Shown here: one piece after another, positions 1-8,075 of the stretch
Layout of the letters: the number at the start of each line of letters is the position of its first letter
How positions within the stretch are numbered: the stretch's first letter is position 1
Source: G963666705 sp963666705
GTDB taxonomy: Bacteria > Pseudomonadota > Alphaproteobacteria > CADEGL01
Assembly (NCBI GenBank): GCA_963666705.2
Contig: CAXXKO010000022.1
Coordinates: 1 to 64,000, forward strand
Direction of reading: 5' to 3'
Length of the DNA stretch: 64,000 bases
Program-made: the position numbers and the translations under genes
The notes under the pieces: generated by a model
Told to the model about the DNA's origin: nothing
Database searches by the model: none
What the model saw: only the letters and a program-made list of their open reading frames with translations

Positions 1-402
1 GATCGGCGCGGTCGAGCGTGGCGGCAATGTCACGGCAAAGGCCGTTGCTAAGGACAAGATGAAAGGCAGGCACATGCGGGCATTCGTGAGGGATCGCATC
101 GACACCTCAAAGGCGAGCCTGATCACGGACGAGTACAAAGCCTACCTCGGCATGGCGAAGGTACTTCCGCACTCTGTCATCAAGCACGCCGACTGGTATG
201 TCGACGGTGATATTCATACGAACACGATTGAGGGATTTTGGGCGCTATTGAAGCGCGGCATGTTCGGCAGTTCCACAGCGTCAGCCGCCGCCACCTGCAA
301 CGGTATGTCGATGAATTCTGCTACCGCTACAACCTGCGCAAGGCCGATCCCTTCGCAGCCTTCGATCTCACCATCAACCGTGGCCTGGGAGTCTCTAAAT
401 GA
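1..402 (+). pseudogene. IS1595-type transposase, 3' part, frameshifted
   Basis: The C-terminal part of an ISXO2/IS1595-like DDE transposase enters the window from the left. The first frame (from base 2) reads through a TDEYKAY segment and the family-typical NTIEGFWALLKRG motif. Near base 270 the frame breaks; a second frame continues as HSVSRRHLQRYVDEFCYRYN and RGLGVSK to a TGA at 400-402, so one small indel separates two good halves. The stop overlaps the ATG of the next gene (ATGA). The N-terminal zinc-ribbon half lies outside the window. Family assignment is confident; activity in this state is unlikely unless the indel is a sequencing error. Confidence 0.8.
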
Positions 403-1293
403 ACAAGGCACTAAAGGTTATCGCTGGCGCGCCGGATCGGCCACTGATCATCGGAGACATCGAGATACCTTGCTACGTACTGGAAGGAGAAACACGCGTT
501 CTTAGCCAGCGCGGATTGCAATCAGGCGTCGGATTGGGAGTCGGCGGAAGCAACAGAAAATCGGCGCGCCCAGAATCGCCGAATTCATAGATGCATTGAC
601 GGGAAAGGGGATAAATACCAAAGGCTTAGCGGCGCGCCTCAATTCCGCCGTGGAGTTCCAGCCAGTCGGCGGCGGCCGAACGGCCTATGCTTACCCAGCG
701 ACGCTTCTGGTTGACCTATGCGATATCGTGCTGGAAGCGCGTGACGCGGGTGTGCTCCACGCGCGTCAAGCCCATATTGCGCAGCGCGCCGACATTCTGA
801 TCCGAGGGTTGGCGACGGTCGGCATCATTGGCCTCGTCGACGAGGCAACCGGCTATCAGGACGTCCGGGAGAAGCGGGCGCTGGCGGAAATCCTCGAGGA
901 ATTCATCGCCAAGGAACTTCGCCCATGGACCCGTACATTCCCTCCAGAGTTTTACAGTGAGATTTTCCGGCTCAAGGGCTGGCCCCGGCCCGGATGGCGT
1001 CAAGCGCCCGTCCGTCATAGGCAACTACACGAACGACATCGTGTATGACCGGCTCGCACGTGGCGTTCTGGATGAACTGAAGGTGATCAACCCCCCGGTC
1101 TCACCCGGGCGTCGTCGGCATAGGCACCATCAATGGCTGACAGGTGAAGTCGGGCACCCCAAGCTCAAGGAACACTTAATCGGCGTCATGGCACTGATGC
1201 GTGCCGCTCCGAACTGGACGGCTTTCCAGCGCAGTCTCCAGCGTGCCTACCCCCAAGCTAAACGAAACGATCCCGCTGGCGCTGGACGATTGA
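399..1293 (+). pseudogene. P63C-domain protein, broken by about three frameshifts
   Basis: Three overlapping reading frames join into one protein resembling phage/plasmid-type P63C-domain proteins. The pieces are MNKALKVIAGAPDRPLIIGD (start 399), then from about 560 KIGAPRIAEFIDALTGKGI through EEFIAKELRPWTRTFPPEFY, then from about 985 PDGVKRPSVIGNYTNDIVYD and HHQWLTGEVGHPKLKEHL, then RAYPKLNETIPLALDD ending at TGA 1291-1293. Breaks lie near 555, 985 and 1250; the last is a five-C run. The ATG overlaps the transposase stop as ATGA, which suggests translational coupling and that the gene travelled with the IS. The domain's biochemical role is not known to me. Confidence 0.65.
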
Positions 1294-1657
1294 CTCGGGC
1301 CTTAAATCCAATGGAAATGCCAGAAAGCCTAGAGTGGTGGCTTAGCGGAATAGTTGTTCTCCAAGTTATGATATTATTTATCCTGTTCGGGCAAGCCGCC
1401 AAACGAGATGTCATGCATGACATATTGCTGAAGATATACAACCGAATCACTGGCCGGCACGATGACGACCAATGAGTACCTTAAACTACGAATTTCAGTA
1501 AGTTTCTCCTATGTGCCAAGACCTTAAACTAGGAAATTCCGACCCACGAATGGGTCATATGCACATTGGATGCATAGCCCATTCCCAAGCCAGCCTCCGA
1601 CAGATTTCAAACTGAGACACTACCTACCGCCGCCGGCCGCCAGCATGGATTCGCCGT
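1294..1657. other. gene-poor stretch with an imperfect direct repeat
   Basis: Apart from the doubtful small ORF at 1311-1475 no gene is seen. ACCTTAAACTACGAATTT at 1478-1495 recurs as ACCTTAAACTAGGAAATT at 1521-1538, followed by the palindrome GACCCACGAATGGGTC (1541-1556). These may mark the right border of the IS1595-type element, but the left end is outside the window and cannot be compared. Confidence 0.4.
1311..1475 (+). CDS. possible small single-span membrane protein
   Basis: A 54-residue reading frame begins MEMPESLEWWLSGIV and has one strongly hydrophobic stretch (about residues 9-29), then a basic tail. There is no convincing Shine-Dalgarno sequence, and it lies in the decayed border of the IS1595/P63C remnant, where it was reached only because one broken P63C frame runs on. 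It may be a real small membrane protein or chance. No homologue is recognised. Confidence 0.2.
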   Translation: MEMPESLEWWLSGIVVLQVMILFILFGQAAKRDVMHDILLKIYNRITGRHDDDQ

Positions 1658-1690
1658 AAAAAAAGCCCGGGGATGCGAAGACCCCCGGGC
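1658..1690 (-). terminator. intrinsic terminator of the 1.7-7.1 kb operon
   Basis: Read on the minus strand, GCCCGGGG and its complement CCCCGGGC form a GC stem of 8 bp with a 9-base loop, followed by seven T (plus-strand AAAAAAA at 1658-1664). It lies 25 bases past the solute-binding-protein stop codon, the expected place for the end of the upstream minus-strand operon. Confidence 0.85.
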
Positions 1691-1714
1691 CATAACGCAA
1701 CGACGCCAGCCCGA

Positions 1715-2800
1715 TTACAGATGGGGCTGGATTTCGGTCTCGAACCGCTTCACCCAGGCGTCGATGTTCTTGGACACATAGGGATAGTCGACCATGTAGG
1801 CGTATTTCGCCAGCTCTTCGTCGTTAAAGACCAGATGTCCGACATTCTCCCCCGCGGTCGCCTTGGACGAGGCAGGCGGGATATTGAGCGCCGCATTGAA
1901 ATTGGTGGCGTTCTCCGGGTTGATCGTGAAGTTGGCAAAGTCGAACGCCGCCTGCTTGTGCTCCGCGCTCTTGAGCACGACCCATCCCTCGATCGCAAGA
2001 AAAGTCTTCAGCGATTCGTCCGTCTTGGTCAGGTACTCGATGGGGACGTTCGCAGCGGCTCCACTGAGCGTGCCCTGGTCGCTGATCGTGACGCAGGTCT
2101 CCCCGGTGGTTAGGGAGTTGATGACGTCCGTGGTCGTGATATAGACGCGCCCGATGTTGCCGCTCTTCGCGATCTCCTGCAGGAACTCCCAGCCAGGATC
2201 CATATTGTATTCGTCGCCGCCCCTGGCCAGGGACAGCCCCACCACTTGAAGGCTGGTGTTCATGATCGGACTCGGCCACAGAATCCGCCCCTTCAGCCGT
2301 GGATCGAGGAGATCTTCTACCGACTTGATCTCGATCGGGCATATGTCGGGGCGATAGGCCCAGACGACGCCGTTGACGCTGCGTGGGATGTTCTTGAAGT
2401 TGCCGTCCTTGTCCTTGGTGATCAGCGCCTCCGGCACGTCCGCCAGGTTGGGGACGTCCGCCACGGTCACCGTCTCGGCCCAGTCTTCGGCGACCATGGC
2501 GAGGAACACCGACGTCCAGGCGTCGACGATGTCATAGGGTGTGTTGGGATAGCTCGCCTTGATCTTGGGCAGGATCGCCGCCGCGCCGCCCGCGTGCAGC
2601 TCCCAGGTGATGTCCCACATGTCCTGGTCGCCAAGTATGTCCTTGGTCGCGTCGATCCAGGGTGGTCCCCATTCGACCACCGTGAGCGGATCGGCGCCCC
2701 AGGCGCGGTTCCCCATGGGCAACGAGGATGCAAGGCCCGCCGCCGCAGCACCACCTGCCGCCGACATCATAAAGTCGCGTCTCGAGAATCGCTTGGTCAT
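1715..2800 (-). CDS. Tat-exported ABC transporter substrate-binding protein (family 1, PotD-like)
   Basis: 361 residues. The N terminus has a twin-arginine signal (SRRDFMM near residues 6-12) and an alanine/glycine-rich hydrophobic segment, so the protein is probably exported folded to the periplasm. The body resembles family 1 extracellular solute-binding proteins of the spermidine/putrescine or iron(III) type, including a TTTDVINSLTTGE segment and a C-terminal ETEIQPHL. It would deliver a small substrate to an ABC permease, but no permease or ATPase of this system is in the window. It is the last gene of a minus-strand run (about 100 bases after the first oxygenase) and is followed by a strong terminator. 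The substrate cannot be inferred; the neighbours suggest a catabolic solute. Confidence 0.85.
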   Translation of the reverse strand: MTKRFSRRDFMMSAAGGAAAAGLASSLPMGNRAWGADPLTVVEWGPPWIDATKDILGDQDMWDITWELHAGGAAAILPKIKASYPNTPYDIVDAWTSVFLAMVAEDWAETVTVADVPNLADVPEALITKDKDGNFKNIPRSVNGVVWAYRPDICPIEIKSVEDLLDPRLKGRILWPSPIMNTSLQVVGLSLARGGDEYNMDPGWEFLQEIAKSGNIGRVYITTTDVINSLTTGETCVTISDQGTLSGAAANVPIEYLTKTDESLKTFLAIEGWVVLKSAEHKQAAFDFANFTINPENATNFNAALNIPPASSKATAGENVGHLVFNDEELAKYAYMVDYPYVSKNIDAWVKRFETEIQPHL

Positions 2801-2900
2801 TGATAACTCCTCTCCCGTTTAAGCCGTTCGGTCCGGGGTATTCCCCTTTACTCTTTTTATTACGCCGTCACCGTCCGCCGGAAATCGCTCCGGCACTCGC

Positions 2901-3812
2901 TCAATCAGCTTCGGCCGCCTCTCGCGTCTCGCCCTGCTGGTCCTCGAAGATCGAGGTGTAGCCGCCCGACCAGTCGGGCGGCATGCGGAGCTTGATCTCG
3001 TCGTGATGCGCGTAGCGCGCCGGAGCGCCGCGCACGATCTCGTTGACGTGCGATTCGGCCATCCCCGGCGATTTGTAGGTATAGGCGAACGCGTCGGCCG
3101 CGGCGTAGCCGGTGATCAATACCGGCCGGCCCTTGTCCGAATCGTTGCGCCGCGAGCCGTGGATCATCCACGAGTCCATGAAGATCACGGTCCCCGCCGG
3201 CCCGCAAAAGCTCACCGCCGTCTCGGTCGCCGCGCTCTCGAGGTCCGCGTCGCCGATGCAGCCCGTCCAGCGGCCCTGGTCGTCGTAATGCTCGTACATA
3301 CGGCCCTTGTGGCTGCGCGGGATGACCGCGAAGGGGCCCATGTCGGGCGTCACGTCCGTGAGGCAGGTAAGCGTCGTGACCAGCGCCCGGTTGGTGTGTG
3401 GGAAGAAGGGCGTGTCCTGGTGCCATCTGACCGCGTCGCCGCCTTTGGCCCACTTGAAGTTGACGTAAGCCTCCCGAAACTTCACGTCGGGGCCGACGAG
3501 GTCGCCGACCGCATCGGGCAGGACCGAATTCGATGCGATTTCCCAGAACACCGGATGATGGTCCGCCGCGCGGTAGATCCGGCGCAGACGCGGCGCCGCG
3601 GCCGAATGGTCGTCCTGCAGCACCCAGTTATCATCGGATTCCGCGACCCCCCGGCTGCGCTCGATCAGCTCTTCCAACGCCGCCTGCGTGCGGCGGACGA
3701 GGTCGTCCGGTATTAGGCCTTCGACGCAGAGGTAGCCTTCCTCGAAGAAGAACTCGCGCCGCGCCGGCGTGAGTAGGATCGGCGGATGGGATAGAATCTC
3801 TTCAGGAGTCAC
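2901..3812 (-). CDS. phytanoyl-CoA dioxygenase (PhyH) family Fe(II)/2-oxoglutarate oxygenase, copy 1
   Basis: 303 residues, a normal length for bacterial PhyH-type non-haem iron oxygenases. The iron-binding HxD is visible in RWHQDTPFFPH (about residue 130) and the distal His in SWMIHGS (about residue 216), followed by GRPVLITGYA, which holds the expected 2-oxoglutarate-binding Arg. The enzyme should hydroxylate a small carboxylate, amine or phosphonate-like substrate with oxygen and 2-oxoglutarate; the substrate is unknown. It is clearly paralogous to the gene at 3909-4829 (both begin MTPEE, with shared ADHHPVFWE and DLVGPDVKFRE). It belongs to the minus-strand operon with the phosphotriesterase-like and enolase-like genes. 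Confidence 0.88.
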   Translation of the reverse strand: MTPEEILSHPPILLTPARREFFFEEGYLCVEGLIPDDLVRRTQAALEELIERSRGVAESDDNWVLQDDHSAAAPRLRRIYRAADHHPVFWEIASNSVLPDAVGDLVGPDVKFREAYVNFKWAKGGDAVRWHQDTPFFPHTNRALVTTLTCLTDVTPDMGPFAVIPRSHKGRMYEHYDDQGRWTGCIGDADLESAATETAVSFCGPAGTVIFMDSWMIHGSRRNDSDKGRPVLITGYAAADAFAYTYKSPGMAESHVNEIVRGAPARYAHHDEIKLRMPPDWSGGYTSIFEDQQGETREAAEAD

Positions 3813-3908
3813 AACAGCATCCCCTTCGATGCTCGATGATGCGCCAGCTCGGGCCTCATTAAATCACCAATGGCGGTGCCCCTCCACCTAAAAATTCGGG
3901 CGGGGACT

Positions 3909-4829
3909 CTAACTCGCCCCGGCCCCGGCCCCGGCCCGATTTTCGCGCGTCTCGCTCTTCTGATCCTCGAAGATCGAGGCGTAGCCGCGCGACCAGTCGG
4001 GCGGCACGCGCAGGCGCAGCGGCTCGTGGTGGCTGTACTTGGCCGGCTGGCCGCGCACGATCTCCCAGGTGTAGCGGCTGACGTTGCCGAACGGCGTGTA
4101 GCTGAAGGCGTCGGCGGAGGAGTAGCCGCAGATCAGCAGCGGCCGGCAGCGGTCCGAGAGGTTGTGCTCCGAGCCGTGGAGCATCCAGCCGTGGACGACG
4201 ATCAGGGTTCCCGCCGGTGCCGGCAGGCTGACGGCGCGATCGACCCCCGCCCGCCCCAGGTCCCGGTCGGAGACCCGGCCGGCCCAGCGCCCCGCGTCGT
4301 CGTGATGGTCGAACAGCTCTCTCTTGTGGCTACCTGGGACGACCTTGAGCGGCCCCATCTCCGGGGTCACGTCCTCCAGGCACAGGAGGGTGATGAGCGG
4401 CGTGCGGTTGGTATGGGGGTAGAACGCCAGGTCCTGGTGCCACGCCACCGGGTCGCCACCGCCGGCCCATTTGAAGTTGAGCATGGATTCCCGGAACTTG
4501 ACGTCCGGGCCCACCAGGTCGGCGACGATGTCCGGCAATATCGATTCCGAGGCGTATTCCCAGAAGACCGGGTGGTGGTCGGCGGCGCGGTTGAGGCGGC
4601 GCAGGCGCGGCGCGTCGGCCCGGTGCCCGGGCTCGACGACGAAGCTGTCGTTCGAGGCTTCGATCGCCCGGCTTTGCTCGACCATCTCGGCCGTCGCCGC
4701 GCGCAGGCGGGCGAGCAAGCCGTCGTCGATGATGCGCTCAAGGACGAGATAGCCGTCGTCGAAGAAATGCTCGCGCCGCGCCGGCGAGAGGATCTTCGGC
4801 GGTATGGTGCGGACTTCTTCGGGTGTCAT
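3909..4829 (-). CDS. phytanoyl-CoA dioxygenase (PhyH) family oxygenase, copy 2
   Basis: 306 residues, paralogue of the preceding gene. Iron ligands are visible in AWHQDLAFYPHTN (HxD, about residue 130) and GWMLHGSEHN (distal His, about residue 216), with a CRPLLICGYSSAD segment supplying the likely 2-oxoglutarate Arg. Two adjacent but diverged copies suggest a tandem duplication followed by specialisation, for example on successive substrates or as a heteromer. It starts 49 bases after the phosphotriesterase-like gene in transcription order. The C terminus ends in a short RAGAGAGAS tail. Family is confident, substrate unknown. Confidence 0.88.
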   Translation of the reverse strand: MTPEEVRTIPPKILSPARREHFFDDGYLVLERIIDDGLLARLRAATAEMVEQSRAIEASNDSFVVEPGHRADAPRLRRLNRAADHHPVFWEYASESILPDIVADLVGPDVKFRESMLNFKWAGGGDPVAWHQDLAFYPHTNRTPLITLLCLEDVTPEMGPLKVVPGSHKRELFDHHDDAGRWAGRVSDRDLGRAGVDRAVSLPAPAGTLIVVHGWMLHGSEHNLSDRCRPLLICGYSSADAFSYTPFGNVSRYTWEIVRGQPAKYSHHEPLRLRVPPDWSRGYASIFEDQKSETRENRAGAGAGAS

Positions 4830-4878
4830 GGCCGATCCTCCGGAAATGATGCGCGCCGCCGAACAGCCGTCGCCGCGC

Positions 4879-5958
4879 TCAGGCGCCTTGTGGGGCGGTA
4901 AAGGTGAAGAGGCGCTTGGGCGTCTCCACCAGGATGGCGCCGACCTCGCCCTCCGTCATGCCCCGGTCCCGCATGCGGGGCACCACGTTCTCCAGGATAT
5001 GGGCGTAGCCGGCGCCGCCGTAGCGCGCGAGGGAGGTGCGGTTGTCGATGTCGTGGGAGACGACCACCTGGTGCCCGAACCCCTCGGCGATGAGCCATCG
5101 GATCCATTCGATGCGCTTCCCATCGTTGGGCAGGTCCACGTCGAGGTTGGGGGTGTAGAGGGCGTGCTCGAGGCCGAACATGTCGTATTCGATGATGCAG
5201 CCCGTCGCGGCCAATGCGCCGAGGATGCGGTGGGTGAAGATAGTGCGGTCGATATGGCACATGATGGTGCGGCTCAAGTCGGCGCCCACGTCCCGCACGA
5301 TGTCCGCGGCCTGCATCGGCGCCGCCTCGTCGCGGCCGGGATGGATCATGAGCGGCGCGCCCGTCAGCCGCTGGGCCCGGGCCGACGCGCGCAGCACCTT
5401 GCGCTCGTTGTCCGTGAGCGGCCAGGAGCAGCCGACCTCCCCGATCAGGCCGGGGCGGATGCCGGTCCCGCCCACGCCCTCCCGGATCTCGGTCACGATC
5501 TCGTCGGTGATCTCCGCCTCTTCCCTGTCGCCCATGTCCGGCGGATGCGCCGCGCCCACGTAGTAGGACGAGCCCATGACGATGTTGAGGCCCGTGGCGG
5601 CGGCGATGCGGGCGAGGCCCTCGGGCTGGCGGTGGATGCCGATGGGCGTGACCTCGACTACCGTGTCGCCCCCCGCCCGCTTGTAGGCCGAGATCTCCTC
5701 GATGGCCATCGCCTCGTCGAGCATGGTCACGTTCTCGAGGTTGGCGTGACCGGCGTAGTGGATGCGGCTCAGCACATCCATGGTGAGCGGCGCGTGATAG
5801 GTGGCTTTGCGCTCCGGCTCCTCGGGCTCCGAATAGATCGGCCGCTCGTCCACCAGCAGGTGTTCGTGGGTGATGGTCGTGCCCATCGCCTCGGGCTCGA
5901 TGGCGCCGAGGACGGTCTGGACCTTGCCGGTCAGGTCCTGGGCGGCTGTCCGGTTCAT
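4879..5958 (-). CDS. phosphotriesterase-related metal-dependent hydrolase
   Basis: 359 residues, amidohydrolase superfamily, phosphotriesterase/lactonase branch. Expected metal-site segments occur in order: THEHLLVDE near the N terminus, VVEVTPIGI, IGEVGCSWPLT, MIHPGRD, CHIDRT and VSHDID. The usual bridging Lys is not obvious: the VVEVTPIGI region has no Lys and the EVG Glu may serve instead, as in some lactonase-like members. It probably hydrolyses a lactone, carbamate or phosphoester, not necessarily an organophosphate. Start ATG 5958 lies 10 bases after the enolase-superfamily stop, so the two are probably co-transcribed and act in one pathway. Confidence 0.87.
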   Translation of the reverse strand: MNRTAAQDLTGKVQTVLGAIEPEAMGTTITHEHLLVDERPIYSEPEEPERKATYHAPLTMDVLSRIHYAGHANLENVTMLDEAMAIEEISAYKRAGGDTVVEVTPIGIHRQPEGLARIAAATGLNIVMGSSYYVGAAHPPDMGDREEAEITDEIVTEIREGVGGTGIRPGLIGEVGCSWPLTDNERKVLRASARAQRLTGAPLMIHPGRDEAAPMQAADIVRDVGADLSRTIMCHIDRTIFTHRILGALAATGCIIEYDMFGLEHALYTPNLDVDLPNDGKRIEWIRWLIAEGFGHQVVVSHDIDNRTSLARYGGAGYAHILENVVPRMRDRGMTEGEVGAILVETPKRLFTFTAPQGA

Positions 5959-5968
5959 GCGGCGCGCT

Positions 5969-7078
5969 TCACGGCTCTTTCCGCCAGCGCTCCAGCACCG
6001 CCATGTCGATCTCGACGCCGAGCCCCGGCCCCTCGGGCGGGTAGGCGAACCCGCCCTCGATCCTCAGCGGCTCGACCAGCAGATCCTCCGCGTGATAGAG
6101 CGAGCCGCAAGTGTCGCTGTCGAAGCCGAGGTTGGTCATGGCGACGCCGAGGTGGATCTGCGCCGCCGTGCCGATGCCGAACTCGGGCATGCTGCCGATC
6201 ATGCAGGGGATGCCGGCCTCCTCGCACATGGCGAAGGTCTTGCTGGCGGCGAGGATGCCGCCCGATTCGCTGACATAGACGTTGACCACGTCGGCGGCCC
6301 CGCGGCGGATCACCTCCATGGCGTCGCGCGGCCCCCACACGCTCTCGTCCGCCATGATCGGCACGCTCACCCGGCGGCGGATCTCCGCCATGCCGTCGAG
6401 CTCGCGGGCGGGAAGGGGCTGCTCGATCAGCTCGGGCCGATAGGGCACCATGGCATCGATGATGGCCGCCGCCTGCTTGGGCGTGCGCCAGGCCATATTG
6501 GCGTCGACCCGCACGCGCTTCTCGTCTCCCACCGCCGCGCGGACCTGGCGCACGGCGTCTATGTCGCGGCCCGCCTCCTGGCCGACCTTGACCTTGACCG
6601 TGCGGAAGCCCTCGGCCGCCCGGGCGGCGCCGAACTCGGCCATCTCCTCGGGCGTGCCGAAGGGAATCGAGTAGCTGAGCGGGATGCGCTCGCGGACGAG
6701 GCCGCCGAGCAGCGTATAGACCGGGGCGCCGAGCGCCTTGCCGAGGATGTCCCAGAGGGCCATCTCGAGACCCGCCCTGGCGGGCTCCGAGCCGGGGAGG
6801 GCGTGCTCCATCGCCGCCGAGAGATAGGTAATGCGGGACGGGTCCTCTCCGGTGAGAACCGGGGCCAGCACGCGCTCCACCTCGGCGGCGAGCAGGTGGC
6901 CGCGGCGCGAGAAGACGCTGGAAATCTCGCCGATGCCGGTGATGCCCGCGTCGGTGTCGATGAAGACGATGGCGTGCTCGGAGTAGTCCGCGCCGCCCAA
7001 GGCCGTTATCGCGGTCCCGCCAAAGACCTCGCGCCGCGGCCCGTACACGACGACCGTGCGGATATCGGTAATTTTCAT
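5969..7078 (-). CDS. mandelate racemase / muconate lactonizing enzyme family protein
   Basis: 369 residues starting MKITDIRTVVVYGPRRE; ATG 7078 follows a GGGGATGGGG purine stretch, so it is preferred over a much longer upstream extension. Enolase-superfamily features are the KxK catalytic pair in TVKVKVG (about residues 162-164), metal ligands in VDANMAW, IEQPLPARE and ADESVWG, and a C-terminal GSMPEFGIGTAAQIH. Members abstract a proton alpha to a carboxylate, acting as acid-sugar dehydratases, racemases or cycloisomerases. It is first in the minus-strand catabolic operon (enolase, hydrolase, two oxygenases, binding protein). The substrate cannot be read from the sequence. Confidence 0.9.
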   Translation of the reverse strand: MKITDIRTVVVYGPRREVFGGTAITALGGADYSEHAIVFIDTDAGITGIGEISSVFSRRGHLLAAEVERVLAPVLTGEDPSRITYLSAAMEHALPGSEPARAGLEMALWDILGKALGAPVYTLLGGLVRERIPLSYSIPFGTPEEMAEFGAARAAEGFRTVKVKVGQEAGRDIDAVRQVRAAVGDEKRVRVDANMAWRTPKQAAAIIDAMVPYRPELIEQPLPARELDGMAEIRRRVSVPIMADESVWGPRDAMEVIRRGAADVVNVYVSESGGILAASKTFAMCEEAGIPCMIGSMPEFGIGTAAQIHLGVAMTNLGFDSDTCGSLYHAEDLLVEPLRIEGGFAYPPEGPGLGVEIDMAVLERWRKEP

Positions 7079-7216
7079 GACGCCCCATCCCCATTCGATA
7101 AGCCGATGCCCTGTCTCGCTCCGGCGCGGCCGGGCCGTCCTACCCAGCGCCGGAGCGAGCAGTTTGGCCCGTGCCCTCGCGCGTGGCAAGAAAAGTTGCA
7201 CCCGCAAGAGCGTCCG

Positions 7217-7226
7217 ACAATATTGT
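7217..7226. promoter_or_regulatory. candidate operator palindrome upstream of the enolase operon
   Basis: The perfect 10-base palindrome ACAATATTGT lies in an AT-rich patch about 140 bases upstream of the enolase-superfamily start, in otherwise GC-rich DNA. It could bind a dimeric regulator such as a GntR or LacI type. No regulator gene is adjacent, so this is only a candidate. Confidence 0.3.
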
Positions 7227-7301
7227 GTATCCTGTTCTGTGATTTTGGACGCCGCTTCGGCGCCCGGCGGGGCCGAGGACGGGCGCATGCGCCGGATCGG
7301 C

Positions 7302-7565
7302 CTACAGCCGGTCCTTCTTGTAGCGCCGGGGCGCGTTGCGGCTGCCCCAAAAGCCGAAGCGGTCGGCGGGGCCGACCCCACCGATGGTGTTGCCGCGGAC
7401 CTGCCGCGCCTCGTCCGGCAGATCGGACAGGGCCACGGCGTAGCCCCGGCTCCGGGCGAAGGCCACGAGCGCCTCCGCCGATGCGCCCTGGGCCCTGGCT
7501 CGGTCCTCCAGTTCACCGTCGAGGCGGGCGTCGGCGACCAGGCGCGCCAGCTCGTCCCTGCTCAC
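7302..7565 (-). CDS. Nif11-like small protein with GG motif
   Basis: 87 residues from a GTG start whose codon overlaps the TGA of the upstream ABC permease remnant (GTGA), so the two were translationally coupled. Residues 1-55 (MSRDELARLV, ELEDRARAQGASAEALVAFA, RSRGYAVALSDL) follow the pattern of Nif11 domains. A Gly-Gly at residues 62-63 precedes a 24-residue basic/aromatic tail (VGPADRFGFWG, NAPRRYKKDRL), resembling a leader peptide plus core as in Nif11-type peptide natural products. No modification enzyme or peptidase-transporter is nearby and the tail lacks Cys, so it may instead be a non-RiPP Nif11 protein tied to amino-acid transport. Confidence 0.5.
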   Translation of the reverse strand: MSRDELARLVADARLDGELEDRARAQGASAEALVAFARSRGYAVALSDLPDEARQVRGNTIGGVGPADRFGFWGSRNAPRRYKKDRL

Positions 7566-8075
7566 CGCCCCGGCCCCGCGATCTCCTCCCGCGGCCGCAG
7601 GTGGGCGTGCCAGCGGTGCTCGAAGCGCTTGAACAGCCAGACGATGCAGAGGGTCAGCGCCATTTAGAGCGCGGCCGCCGTGAGGAAGGCTTCGTAGGGG
7701 CTCATACCAGCGGTCGATGAGCTTGACTCATCGACCGCTGGCAAGCGCGACCGCGCGCCCGAGCTTATGCGAGGTAAGCCAAGGGCGCGGATGCGCCCGC
7801 CCGGCGCTTGAGGGAACATACAACGGGTCATTCTTATGGGCCGTTGGTATCAGGTAGCGCGAGTTGATGATGCGCGCCGCCCCGGTGATGTCGACGATGG
7901 TGATGACGCTCGCGATCGCGCTGCCATGGAGCATGAAGATCACCTCGTTGCCATAGGCCGGCAACGCTCGGCGGAAGGCGCTCGGCAGCACGATGCGCCG
8001 GAACAGGAGCAGGGGCGACATGCCGGCGGCGCGCCCGGCCTCGACCTTGCCATGGGGCGTGGCTTCGATGGCGCC
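7562..8075 (-). pseudogene. polar amino-acid ABC transporter permease (HisM type), remnant
   Basis: Read on the minus strand, GAIEATPHGKVEAGRAAGMS and RRIVLPSAFRRALPAYGNEV match the conserved cytoplasmic loop of HisM/GlnP-type permeases, and KRFEHRWHAHLRPREE is their usual C terminus. The N-terminal half is deleted, fusing what remains to the ATPase gene. A 147-base repeat (7704-7850) interrupts the frame after the RIINSRY segment, and a TAA stands where a Tyr codon is expected in AFLTAAAL-stop-MALTL. The transporter cannot work. Confidence 0.8.
7704..7850. repeat. small inverted-repeat element (MITE-like), copy 1
   Basis: A 147-base element begins ATACCAGCGGTCGATGAG and ends GGGCCGTTGGTAT; the outer bases are inverted repeats (ATACCA..CGG / CCG.TGGTAT). 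Its first 38 bases are themselves a palindrome (GCGGTCGATGAG ... CTCATCGACCGC). It has no ORF and interrupts the permease remnant, which shows that it is an insertion. A 176-base relative lies at 19163-19338 and a palindrome-only form at 20209-20249. No clear target duplication is visible. Confidence 0.75.

Noticed and set aside
7302..7565. A full peptide natural-product gene cluster around the Nif11-like ORF
   Set aside because: No modification enzyme, peptidase-transporter or second precursor is found within 10 kb; only the small ORF itself can be supported.
4804..7720. Long plus-strand frames of 489 and 616 residues over the catabolic operon
   Set aside because: They oppose genes with clear catalytic motifs; their sequence is Arg/Ala/His-rich without domains.
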